A stretch of 5,232 nt of DNA from Nostocaceae cyanobacterium CSSed10_463m (GTDB lineage Bacteria; Cyanobacteriota; Cyanobacteriia; Cyanobacteriales; Nostocaceae). The position numbers were made by a program, and so were the translations under genes. The DNA lies in assembly GCA_003556955.1 (NCBI GenBank), contig PWQB01000042.1, positions 1-5,232 of the forward strand. Reading direction: 5' to 3'. The notes under the pieces were generated by a model. It saw nothing but the letters and a program-made list of their open reading frames with translations, was not told the origin of the DNA and searched no databases. Below, one piece after another: positions 1 to 5,232 of this stretch. How positions within the stretch are numbered: the first letter of the stretch is position 1; every line of letters starts with the position of its first letter.

Positions 1-83
1 AACTGATCTGGATACTGAGTAACGATATCTAAAGTTTGAGTACCGATTGAGCCAGTAGAACCAACAAGAGTAATAGCTTTCAC
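1..83 (-). CDS. dxr: 1-deoxy-D-xylulose 5-phosphate reductoisomerase, N-terminal fragment (continues beyond left edge)
   Basis: Reading the minus strand from GTG at 83-81 gives [20 protein letters not shown], followed by VTQYPDQ, running off the window after 27 codons. The Gly-Ser-Thr-Gly-Ser-Ile-Gly segment (residues 8-14) followed by Thr-Leu-Asp is the N-terminal NADPH-binding loop diagnostic of Dxr (IspC). This cytoplasmic enzyme rearranges and reduces DXP to 2-C-methyl-D-erythritol 4-phosphate, the committed step of the MEP isoprenoid pathway. The GTG start is chosen because family members begin only a few residues before the beta strand leading into this loop. No good Shine-Dalgarno precedes it. 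The same frame stays open upstream to a stop at 242-240, with an ATG at 188-186, so a 35-residue extension is formally possible but looks non-coding. The catalytic domain is outside the window and cannot be checked. Confidence 0.9.
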   Translation of the reverse strand, partial: MKAITLVGSTGSIGTQTLDIVTQYPDQ

Positions 84-259
84 AATTGCTTTAAAATTTA
101 CAAACAACTTCCAGTTTGACACTCTACCGCCCCAGATGGCTGATGATTCTTTGAATGAACATCGTCCCTCTGGGTTTTGCTCATCCATCCTTGACACCTT
201 TGCACCCAAAATTTGGAAATCATACCTGGGATTGTAGTTTCAGTACTTTTAGGCAATAA

Positions 260-288
260 TTAGCAGAAGACAGGTAGTTAATTATAGT
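260..288 (+). promoter_or_regulatory. Candidate sigma70-type promoter for the DUF2079 gene
   Basis: TTAGCA (260-265, 4 of 6 to the -35 consensus) is followed after exactly 17 bp by TATAGT (283-288, 5 of 6 to the -10 consensus). Transcription would start near 294-296, giving a leader of under 10 nt to ATG 303 and excluding the alternative TTG start at 288. This is a consensus match only; AT-rich spacers produce such matches by chance. Confidence 0.25.
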
Positions 289-302
289 TGCTCAATATCA
301 GG

Positions 303-1748
303 ATGCTGACTAAAGATATTTTTTGGGGACAATGGCAAAAAGGAATAATTCAACCTCGTGCTGTTGCTTGGATGATCGGTGTGAGTACTGTAATTTTATT
401 TGCTGCTAGTAGTTTACGTCATTTTTTATTTCACTCAACTGCCCTTGATTTAGCTGTTTTTGACCAATGGGTATATTTAACGAGTCAAGGATTACCACCT
501 ATTTCATCTTTCTTTGGCTTTCACATGATCGGAGATCATGCTGCTTTTATTCTATATCTCGTCGCCCTGCCCTATAAAATTTATCCTGATGTACATTGGT
601 TGTTTGCAATTCAAGCGATCGCTCTAGCATTAGGATGTTTACCTATATATATCTTGAGTTTGCAAACTGGTTTATCCGTGGCTTATGCAAGAGCTATAGC
701 TATTTCTTACTTGCTTTATCCTGCCTTATTTAATATCAATTTTTTTACTGACTTTCGCCCAGAAGCCATAGCAATTCCAGCAATACTATGGGCAACTTGG
801 GCAGGAATTACAGGCAAAACTAGACAGTTGATTATAGCTATTACTTTAGTCTTAATTTGCAAAGATACTTTAAGTTTAACGGTAATTGCTTTTGGTCTTT
901 GGCTGTGGTTGTGCCACCAGCGACGTATTTATGGTATCGGTTGTATTATAGCAGGCGCAGTTTGGTATTTATTCACAATTGGTTATCTTGTTCCTTTACT
1001 CCGAGGTGGTCAAGCCGGTGGGGTTGTATTTTATAATTCTCTTGGTGATTCACCTAAACAAATCATCTGGAATATCATCACTAATCCTGGCTTAATTTTA
1101 GAAAAATTCTTTGTACCTGATACACTATTTTATTATTTGCTACTTATCTTACCAGTAATTATTGGATTACACTGGCGACAATCAATGATGATATTGCCTG
1201 CATTACCAATGTTAATCCTAAATATTATCTCCGATTATTGGGCGCAAAGAGATTTAATTCATCATTATTCTTTACTAATTTTTCCATTTATTATTGTGTG
1301 GCTATTGCTTTCAATAAAGCAATACCAGAAAGAAAGAAAAAGACGTTGGTTAAAGCCTCGTATTTTAATAACTTGGGCTATGATTGTATTTTTGCTATTA
1401 GGCAAGTATGATTTCTTTATCACAAGGTATTTATCAAATATACCAAATCTGGAATTTCTCCATACTGCTGTTAGTTTAGTACCAAATCAGGCTAGTGTTA
1501 TCACAACCTCAAACATAGCTCCTCATTTGAGCCATCGACAAAATATTAAACTAATTAATGTTAACTCAAATGCTGTACAAATCAATGAGCAAGAATTTAA
1601 TTATGTCTTATTGGATTTAAATATGAGCAAAAAGAAAAATCCTGAATTTAATCCAAATTTAGTCAATGAAATTAAAACTAACCAAGGATTCAACTTAGTC
1701 TATCAGAATGGTGATGTTTACTTATTTGCGAAAAAGTTAATTAATTAG
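303..1748 (+). CDS. DUF2079 family polytopic membrane protein (GT-C-like, function unproven)
   Basis: This is a hydrophobic protein of 481 residues from ATG 303, or 486 from an in-frame TTG at 288; residue numbers here use the 486 form. I count roughly 11-12 membrane segments between residues 25 and 373, then a soluble C-terminal tail of about 110 residues. Features matching DUF2079 as I remember the family are TALDLAVFDQ (51-60) in the first outer loop, GDHAAF (82-87), DFRPEA (155-160), KDTLSL (192-197), a His-His-Tyr segment (325-327) before a membrane helix, and a tail motif with PHLSHR (412-417). DUF2079 proteins resemble GT-C membrane glycosyltransferases in layout, but no substrate is established, so an envelope glycan role is inference. 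Neither start has a strong ribosome site; ATG is preferred because a -10-like box overlaps the TTG. The gene converges on the glycosyltransferase gene with a 12-bp overlap. It carries one HIP1 site at 615-622. Confidence 0.85.
   Translation: MLTKDIFWGQWQKGIIQPRAVAWMIGVSTVILFAASSLRHFLFHSTALDLAVFDQWVYLTSQGLPPISSFFGFHMIGDHAAFILYLVALPYKIYPDVHWLFAIQAIALALGCLPIYILSLQTGLSVAYARAIAISYLLYPALFNINFFTDFRPEAIAIPAILWATWAGITGKTRQLIIAITLVLICKDTLSLTVIAFGLWLWLCHQRRIYGIGCIIAGAVWYLFTIGYLVPLLRGGQAGGVVFYNSLGDSPKQIIWNIITNPGLILEKFFVPDTLFYYLLLILPVIIGLHWRQSMMILPALPMLILNIISDYWAQRDLIHHYSLLIFPFIIVWLLLSIKQYQKERKRRWLKPRILITWAMIVFLLLGKYDFFITRYLSNIPNLEFLHTAVSLVPNQASVITTSNIAPHLSHRQNIKLINVNSNAVQINEQEFNYVLLDLNMSKKKNPEFNPNLVNEIKTNQGFNLVYQNGDVYLFAKKLIN
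615..622. repeat. HIP1 octamer GCGATCGC
   Basis: This is a perfect copy of the highly iterated palindrome of many cyanobacterial genomes, here inside the DUF2079 coding region. It supports the cyanobacterial assignment. Confidence 0.9.
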
Positions 1749-3287
1749 TGGTGCAATTAATGTAAATCCTTCAACATTGCCCATAACTTGACTGATAGGT
1801 ACATTAAGATGAGCTAAACTACCATCATCTAATAGTAAATAAGAATGATTTAACCACATTTGTTGTAAAACTGTAATATCTGCGGGAATAACTTGACAAT
1901 CACAGTAAAAATCCAAACTAGGACGATGATATGCAAAAGAAGTATAAACTTTCGTCCTTGGGGAAACATTTTCCCGAATTAATTTCGCCACTGGTTTTAC
2001 TGCAAAACTTTCATTTAACTCCCAAAGCCAAGACTGTGAACTCATTAATAGGAATAAAACTAAATACATCCCCGAAAATAAGACGGGAATAAACAGGCGA
2101 TTTTTAGATTTAATTAGCCAAGCTGCTACACTCATACTAATTGTCAAAATCATACTCATGACTATTAACAGAGGCTGAGGATCTGCAACAGCAAAGTAAA
2201 TACATCCTCCTACACCTGCTACAGCAATAATAGCTAAAAATACTGACCAATATTTGTTAATTGAATTTCGATTTTGCCAAACTTCGCTTAGTTTCGCCCC
2301 AATTGCTAAAGCTAAAAAGGGATAAACTGGCATGATATACCACGGCAGTTTTGTTCTCATCACAGAAATGCTGACAAAATAAACAATTGTCCCGATGAGA
2401 ACTAGACTCGCCCAAGTAGTATGACGTTTTTTGACAGCTAGATATAACCCTCCTGGCAAAAATATCAGCCAGGGAAAACCATATTTTATTAACTCAATTA
2501 AATAATACCAAGGCGGGCCACTATTACCTTCTACAGAGTCCACCAAGCGGTTAAAGGTTTGTGCTTGAAGATTTATTTGTAAAAAATTACTGCCATAATA
2601 TTGCCATTGGGCAACATACCAAGCTAAAGGTACAGCCGTGCCGAAAAACATTCCTAGCCAGAAATAGGGATTTTTCCCTAAAGTCCATTGTCTCTGGGCG
2701 ATCGCAAAAAAACAAGCGATCGCACCCAGCAACAAAACCAGCATCCCCTTTGTCAGAGTAATTAACCCCAAACAAATACCTACCCCGAAAGCATAGTATT
2801 GATTTTTACGGGCTTTCAGGACAAAAAATAATAGTAGTAGGAAAAAGGAAATACTTGCACCATCTAGCATCGCCAGTCTACCATGACGAACTACAGGCAA
2901 CATTGTTAAATAAACCAAAGCCGCAAATAAAGCTGGCAAATTTTGCTGAAAAACCAAACCGCCGACTAAGTACAGCAAAGGAACTCCCAAAGCAGTTAAA
3001 ATTGCACTAGGTAAGCGTGTCGTCCACTCATTCACGCCTCCCAGAGAGTAAGCCCAAGCAATTAGTAAATGAATTAAAGGTGGTTTATTGTGATATGGTT
3101 CATCTCCCAAGATGGGGTAAAGCCAACGCATTGAACCAAGGGGGGTACGCCAAATTTCACGGGCAACTTGTGCTACAGTCCCCTCATCCCAATCACGTAG
3201 AGGTAAGTTTCCTAAAAATATTAGCCAGAGAATTAGAGATCCCACAATCAAGCTTAATAGCCATTCTTGTTCTCGGAATGGACGCAT
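1737..3287 (-). CDS. Family 39 (ArnT/PMT-like) membrane glycosyltransferase
   Basis: This 516-residue protein has about 12-13 membrane segments up to residue ~416, then a soluble tail of about 100 residues. The first outer loop has RDWDEG (31-36), the acidic Asp/Glu motif of GT39/ArnT-like enzymes that contributes to the catalytic site. YHNKPPL (65-71), RHGRLAMLDG (134-143), LTKG (178-181) and RTKLPWYIMPVYP (311-323) are further hallmarks of bacterial ArnT-like proteins. Such enzymes take a sugar from a polyprenyl-phosphate donor and attach it to a lipid or protein at the outer face of the cytoplasmic membrane; donor and acceptor here cannot be read from sequence. Length is typical of the family. 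ATG 3287-3285 is the first possible start, since an in-frame TAA lies at 3299-3297; no strong Shine-Dalgarno is visible. The neighbour at its 3' end is the convergent DUF2079 gene, another GT-C-like protein, suggesting but not proving shared envelope work. Two HIP1 copies encode Ala-Ile-Ala twice in one membrane helix. Confidence 0.92.
   Translation of the reverse strand: MRPFREQEWLLSLIVGSLILWLIFLGNLPLRDWDEGTVAQVAREIWRTPLGSMRWLYPILGDEPYHNKPPLIHLLIAWAYSLGGVNEWTTRLPSAILTALGVPLLYLVGGLVFQQNLPALFAALVYLTMLPVVRHGRLAMLDGASISFFLLLLFFVLKARKNQYYAFGVGICLGLITLTKGMLVLLLGAIACFFAIAQRQWTLGKNPYFWLGMFFGTAVPLAWYVAQWQYYGSNFLQINLQAQTFNRLVDSVEGNSGPPWYYLIELIKYGFPWLIFLPGGLYLAVKKRHTTWASLVLIGTIVYFVSISVMRTKLPWYIMPVYPFLALAIGAKLSEVWQNRNSINKYWSVFLAIIAVAGVGGCIYFAVADPQPLLIVMSMILTISMSVAAWLIKSKNRLFIPVLFSGMYLVLFLLMSSQSWLWELNESFAVKPVAKLIRENVSPRTKVYTSFAYHRPSLDFYCDCQVIPADITVLQQMWLNHSYLLLDDGSLAHLNVPISQVMGNVEGFTLIAPLIN
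2698..2723. repeat. Pair of HIP1 octamers 10 bp apart
   Basis: GCGATCGC occurs at 2698-2705 and 2716-2723. On the coding (minus) strand both are read in the same frame as GCG ATC GC, giving Ala-Ile-Ala at residues 189-191 and 195-197 of the glycosyltransferase, within a hydrophobic helix that tolerates these residues. Confidence 0.9.
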
Positions 3288-3304
3288 ATCTAAAAATTAG
3301 AATC

Positions 3305-3320
3305 ATCATTGAACAATGAT
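3305..3320. promoter_or_regulatory. 16-bp palindrome upstream of the glycosyltransferase start (candidate operator)
   Basis: ATCATTG (3305-3311) and CAATGAT (3314-3320) form a perfect inverted repeat with a 2-bp centre. It begins 17 bp upstream of the minus-strand ATG. An outer pair, ATCATC (3302-3307) and GATGAT (3323-3328), overlaps and extends the symmetry. Size and position suit a dimeric repressor site or a leader hairpin; no regulator is identified. Confidence 0.35.
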
Positions 3321-3367
3321 TAGATGATAGCTTTGGTGTAGTGATAAATATTAAAATTATTAACCTG

Positions 3368-3381
3368 GAGTCAATTTAAGT
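3368..3381 (+). repeat. 14-bp direct repeat, copy 1
   Basis: GAGTCAATTTAAGT occurs here and again, unchanged, at 3753-3766. The copies are 385 bp apart in the same spacer; no function is evident. Confidence 0.6.
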
Positions 3382-3649
3382 ATTTATACTGTATACATCC
3401 AGATTAAATTTCTCATATCAATAATCTATTATCCAAAATTAGCTGGTTCAGGTGATTAGCCAATAGAAATATTCTCAAAATTTACTGGAAATTTCAGCAT
3501 CCATCAACTAATGCAGATGCTGACCAAAATTATGCCGAATAAATAATTAAAAAGTATAGAGAGTAACGGCTGAGTTTACCTTAACAATGGGAAACTATAT
3601 GCAGTTGATCATCGTCCGTCTACTTCATAGCTGTTCAAAAAATAACCTT

Positions 3650-3675
3650 GAAAAAGTGAAAATTTTAACTTTTTC
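3650..3675. other. Hairpin with 8-bp stem
   Basis: GAAAAAGT (3650-3657) pairs perfectly with ACTTTTTC (3668-3675) around a 10-nt loop. The stem is AT-rich and would be weak alone, but it abuts the longer stem-loop at 3681-3749. Confidence 0.4.
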
Positions 3676-3680
3676 TTCAC

Positions 3681-3749
3681 AATTAGCGAGATGAGTCAGT
3701 ACAAAATGATACTGTTTTCACTGAACAAAGCTCATCTCAAAAACTAATT
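3681..3749. other. Long three-part stem-loop (candidate structured RNA or regulatory hairpin)
   Basis: Three nested pairings lie in register: AATTAG (3681-3686) with CTAATT (3744-3749), GAGATGAG (3688-3695) with CTCATCTC (3731-3738), and TCAGT (3696-3700) with ACTGA (3720-3724). That is 19 base pairs with two asymmetric bulges and a 19-nt loop. The fold could form in RNA from either strand. No promoter or terminator framing it is clear, so a transcript is inference. Confidence 0.35.
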
Positions 3750-3752
3750 GAT

Positions 3753-3766
3753 GAGTCAATTTAAGT
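3753..3766 (+). repeat. 14-bp direct repeat, copy 2
   Basis: This is an exact copy of GAGTCAATTTAAGT at 3368-3381, located directly after the long stem-loop. Confidence 0.6.
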
Positions 3767-3929
3767 TTTAGTATTAAATATTCAAAAACATTGAATGGGT
3801 ATTTTTGATCTCAAACTAGATGATCTAGATTACAGTTGCAGCTTGATTATTCATAGCCCATATTGTTTAAAGTTCGATAAGAAAATGCTGCAAAATTCCT
3901 ATTGTCGTTAGCAAAAAATCCTATATCCC

Positions 3930-4043
3930 TCTAGTACAGCACGGCGTAAATAGACAGACCATTCAAAATCAATGAAAAGCCTATAGAATTAATTTTTTTG
4001 ACTTTTGACTTTTGACTTTTGACTTCCGCCCTGCGGTACTAGA
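3930..4043. mobile_element. MITE-like element with 17-bp imperfect terminal inverted repeats
   Basis: The left end TCTAGTACAGCACGGCG (3930-3946) and the right end CGCCCTGCGGTACTAGA (4027-4043) are inverted copies matching at 15 of 17 positions; the mismatches are at 3938/4035 and 3942/4031. Both ends carry CTAG (3931-3934 and 4039-4042), which may be a duplicated or preferred target; if only TA is duplicated, an IS630/Tc1-type origin would fit. The 114-bp element has no coding capacity and carries a tandem heptamer array beside its right end. These traits define a miniature inverted-repeat transposable element moved in trans. MITEs are known in Anabaena/Nostoc (for example Nezha); I compare architecture only and have not checked sequence identity. 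Confidence 0.6.
3996..4023 (+). repeat. Tandem heptamer array (TTTTGAC)x4
   Basis: There are four perfect, contiguous copies of TTTTGAC (GTCAAAA on the other strand), followed by TT. Short tandemly repeated heptamers like this are well known between genes in heterocystous cyanobacteria. The array lies inside the MITE-like element, ending 3 bp before its right terminal repeat, and its copy number probably varies between strains. Confidence 0.85.
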
Positions 4044-4053
4044 TACTCCTACA

Positions 4054-4090
4054 CCCTTTTGAGGATACGCTTTCGGCGTATGAAAAGTGG
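4054..4090. repeat. Two-tier hairpin repeat
   Basis: The inner stem ATACGC (4065-4070) / GCGTAT (4076-4081) closes a TTTCG loop. The outer stem CCCTTTT (4054-4060) pairs with AAAAGTGG (4083-4090) with one bulged T at 4088. The GC-rich inner stem stands out from the AT-rich surroundings and looks like a dispersed palindromic repeat. No T-run follows, so a terminator is unlikely. Confidence 0.45.
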
Positions 4091-4109
4091 GAATTTAATT
4101 CCAATTCCC
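4089..4109. repeat. Inverted repeat GGGAATT/AATTCCC
   Basis: Perfect 7-bp arms (4089-4095 and 4103-4109) flank a 7-nt centre, TAATTCC, that can itself pair with the left arm. It directly follows the two-tier hairpin and is probably part of the same repeat cluster. Confidence 0.45.
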
Positions 4110-4248
4110 TGGCTTTAAAAGGAGGCTAGAAGAAATCAATAAGTGCCTAAAATAACAGCCAATCAATTTTAAAACAACCTCTAAATCTGTATCCAAAAAT
4201 TCTGGATTACTAGTAAAAACCTCTGTATCTAATATTTAGAAGCAAGTG

Positions 4249-4257
4249 TGCTATAGA
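4249..4257 (+). promoter_or_regulatory. Candidate extended -10 promoter for the deacetylase gene
   Basis: TGCTATAGA matches the TGnTATAAT extended -10 form at TG and at 4 of 6 hexamer positions, but lacks the conserved last T. No -35 match sits 17 bp upstream. Initiation near 4264 would leave just enough leader for the ribosome site at 4265-4271. Confidence 0.2.
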
Positions 4258-4264
4258 GTACCTT

Positions 4265-4271
4265 GAAGGAG
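4265..4271 (+). promoter_or_regulatory. Ribosome binding site that selects the GTG start
   Basis: GAAGGAG lies 7 nt before GTG 4279, which is ideal spacing. An out-of-frame ATG at 4274 is only 2 nt away, too close for this site to serve it, and it would yield just 15 codons (4274-4321). The site therefore decides for GTG. Confidence 0.75.
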
Positions 4272-4278
4272 CTATGAA

Positions 4279-5190
4279 GTGGAAAATAATAAGTCGTTTC
4301 TCTGGCCGCAAGGAATATTAATTGCGTTGCTTGCCTTGAGTGCTACGTTAAGCATGAGCTTAATGTTACTCATCAAGCCCAATGCTTCTGATGCTCGCAA
4401 CCAAAAAACTATAGATATTAATAATTTATCTGCGGCTAAAGTAGGAACTCAGGAAAGAATTGAGGGCTTAAAGACGACGATGCTCAATAGTTGGCAGGAA
4501 GAAGCTAACGTTAAAGGTTTAGCCTCTGCTGCACCTTCACGCTTTCAAGGTGCAATCATTAAGTCAGCAAATCTCAGTCAAAGTAAAAAAGTAATTGCGC
4601 TCACTTTTGATGATGGTCCTTGGCCTGAAACTACTGCCCAAGTGCTGGATATTCTCAAACAACATAATGTCAAAGGTACATTTTTTGTAGTTGGACAGAA
4701 TGTGAAGAATTTTCCCCACTTAGCAAAGCGAGTAGTTGCTGAAGGTCACTCTATTGGTAATCATACTTGGCATCATTGGTATCATTTCATGAATCAACAG
4801 GTTGCTGGTTATGAAGTTGATCACACCGAAAATGTGATTTATCAAACTACTGGTGTAAAAACCAATTTGTTTCGCCCACCTGGGGGGATCATGCATAATG
4901 GTGTAGTTGCTTATGCTAGAAATAGGAAGTATGCCATCATTATGTGGTCTTCTGACTCCTTAGACTACTCACGTCCTAGTGTTCCCAATTTAGTGAATAA
5001 TGTGTTTAGAAACGCATCACAAGGAGGAATTGTATTATTACATGATGGTGGTGGTAATCGTTCCCAAACTGTGCAAGCATTACCAGAAATTATTAAGAGG
5101 TTTCGCCAGCAAGGCTATAGTTTTGTCACTGTACCAGAACTTCTAGCAATGCAAGATAAGGAGCAAAGATTGTTAGCAGATAACAAGTAG
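4279..5190 (+). CDS. Membrane-anchored polysaccharide deacetylase (NodB/CE4 family)
   Basis: This is a 303-residue protein. Residues 11-32 form a hydrophobic N-terminal helix without an obvious cleavage site, likely a signal anchor placing the enzyme outside the cytoplasmic membrane. Residues ~34-103 are a polar linker and ~104-289 the NodB domain. All CE4 motifs are present: TFDDGP (109-114; D111 as base, D112 as metal ligand), HTWHH (162-166; H162 and H166 as metal ligands), RPPGG (199-203), the WSSDSLDY segment (223-230), and LLHD (253-256; H255 catalytic). The family hydrolyses N-acetyl groups from GlcNAc/MurNAc-containing polymers such as peptidoglycan, chitooligosaccharides or exopolysaccharide; the exact substrate here is not readable. 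GTG 4279 is the first in-frame start after TGA 4264-4266 and has a strong ribosome site. The next in-frame Met (residue 25) would destroy the anchor. The gene stands alone downstream of the repeat cluster. Confidence 0.94.
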   Translation: MENNKSFLWPQGILIALLALSATLSMSLMLLIKPNASDARNQKTIDINNLSAAKVGTQERIEGLKTTMLNSWQEEANVKGLASAAPSRFQGAIIKSANLSQSKKVIALTFDDGPWPETTAQVLDILKQHNVKGTFFVVGQNVKNFPHLAKRVVAEGHSIGNHTWHHWYHFMNQQVAGYEVDHTENVIYQTTGVKTNLFRPPGGIMHNGVVAYARNRKYAIIMWSSDSLDYSRPSVPNLVNNVFRNASQGGIVLLHDGGGNRSQTVQALPEIIKRFRQQGYSFVTVPELLAMQDKEQRLLADNK

Positions 5191-5204
5191 TCGCAATAAC
5201 CCGC

Positions 5205-5222
5205 CGGAGGTTTAAACCCCCG
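5205..5222. repeat. Palindrome after the deacetylase gene
   Basis: CGGAGGTTT (5205-5213) and AAACCCCCG (5214-5222) are inverted copies with one mismatch and no spacer, 14 bp past the stop codon. With zero loop and no following T-run it is a poor intrinsic terminator; a dispersed palindromic repeat or part of a larger element cut by the window edge is as likely. Confidence 0.4.
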
Positions 5223-5232
5223 TCTGATAGCG

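Larger units (their letters stand above)
3288..3929. other. AT-rich intergenic stretch without a convincing gene
   Basis: No reading frame here has both a credible ribosome site and protein-like composition. The best is a 31-codon ORF (3599-3694, plus strand), which I reject. No tRNA or rRNA is recognisable. The stretch serves as the upstream region of the minus-strand glycosyltransferase gene and holds several inverted repeats listed separately, plus smaller ones such as TCAGCAT/ATGCTGA (3494-3500/3517-3523) and CTAGA/TCTAG (3816-3820/3824-3828). Confidence 0.6.

Noticed and set aside
116..121. TTGACA, a perfect -35 hexamer on the plus strand (a second copy is at 191-196)
   Set aside because: Neither copy has a -10-like hexamer 16-18 bp downstream.
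234..246. GTA-N7-TAC, similar to the NtcA nitrogen regulator site
   Set aside because: The NtcA consensus is GTA-N8-TAC; the spacing is one base short and no well-placed -10 box follows.
2561..2775. Open frames on both strands inside the glycosyltransferase gene
   Set aside because: They are short, have no family features, and lie within a clearly conserved coding region; they are shadows of the real frame.
3017..3319. 100-codon plus-strand open frame across the glycosyltransferase start
   Set aside because: It is antisense to the conserved N-terminus of that protein, including its catalytic loop, and has no protein-like features of its own.
3599..3694. 31-codon plus-strand ORF starting with ATG in the long spacer
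   Set aside because: It has only a weak GGGA upstream, no recognisable domain, and its 3' end runs into the long hairpin. An ORF of this size is expected by chance.
3996..4023. Heptamer array as a CRISPR-like array or a series of -35 boxes
   Set aside because: The units are contiguous 7-mers without spacers, so it is not CRISPR. The TTGACT strings are a by-product of the repeat and have no matched -10 sites.
4117..4125. AAAAGGAGG, a near-perfect Shine-Dalgarno sequence
   Set aside because: No ATG, GTG or TTG lies 4-13 nt downstream, so it does not serve a gene.

Overview
The window looks like chromosomal DNA of a filamentous, probably heterocyst-forming cyanobacterium (Nostoc/Anabaena/Calothrix type). 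The evidence is three copies of the HIP1 octamer GCGATCGC (615-622, 2698-2705, 2716-2723), a tandem heptamer array (TTTTGAC x4, 3996-4023) of the kind found between genes in these organisms, AT-rich spacers, and a plant/cyanobacterial-style Dxr N-terminus. The assignment rests on these signatures and not on a database match.

Layout. At the left edge (1-83, minus strand) are the first 27 codons of dxr, the NADPH-dependent DXP reductoisomerase of the MEP isoprenoid pathway; the rest lies outside the window. A divergent spacer of about 220 bp separates it from a plus-strand DUF2079 polytopic membrane protein (303-1748, possibly from TTG 288). That gene converges on a minus-strand family-39 (ArnT/PMT-like) glycosyltransferase (1737-3287). 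The two share a 12-bp overlap that encodes Leu-Ile-Asn-stop on both strands. A 991-bp spacer without a convincing gene follows (3288-4278). It contains a palindrome just upstream of the glycosyltransferase start, two adjacent long hairpins (3650-3749), a 14-bp direct repeat, a MITE-like element with 17-bp imperfect terminal inverted repeats and CTAG flanks (3930-4043) that carries the heptamer array, and further small inverted repeats (4054-4109). The last gene (4279-5190, plus strand) is a membrane-anchored polysaccharide deacetylase (NodB/CE4) with all catalytic motifs intact. A short palindrome follows it at the right edge.

How the genes may work together. Three of the four genes point to the cell envelope: two multi-spanning proteins of GT-C-like architecture, one of them a probable polyprenyl-phosphate-sugar-dependent transferase, and an extracytoplasmic N-deacetylase. 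Dxr feeds the isoprenoid supply from which polyprenyl carriers are made, but that link is general metabolism and not evidence of an operon. Gene orientations (-, +, -, +) mean no two neighbouring genes are co-transcribed. I see no clear new multi-gene system. The least ordinary material is the 3288-4278 spacer: the MITE-like element and the paired hairpins.
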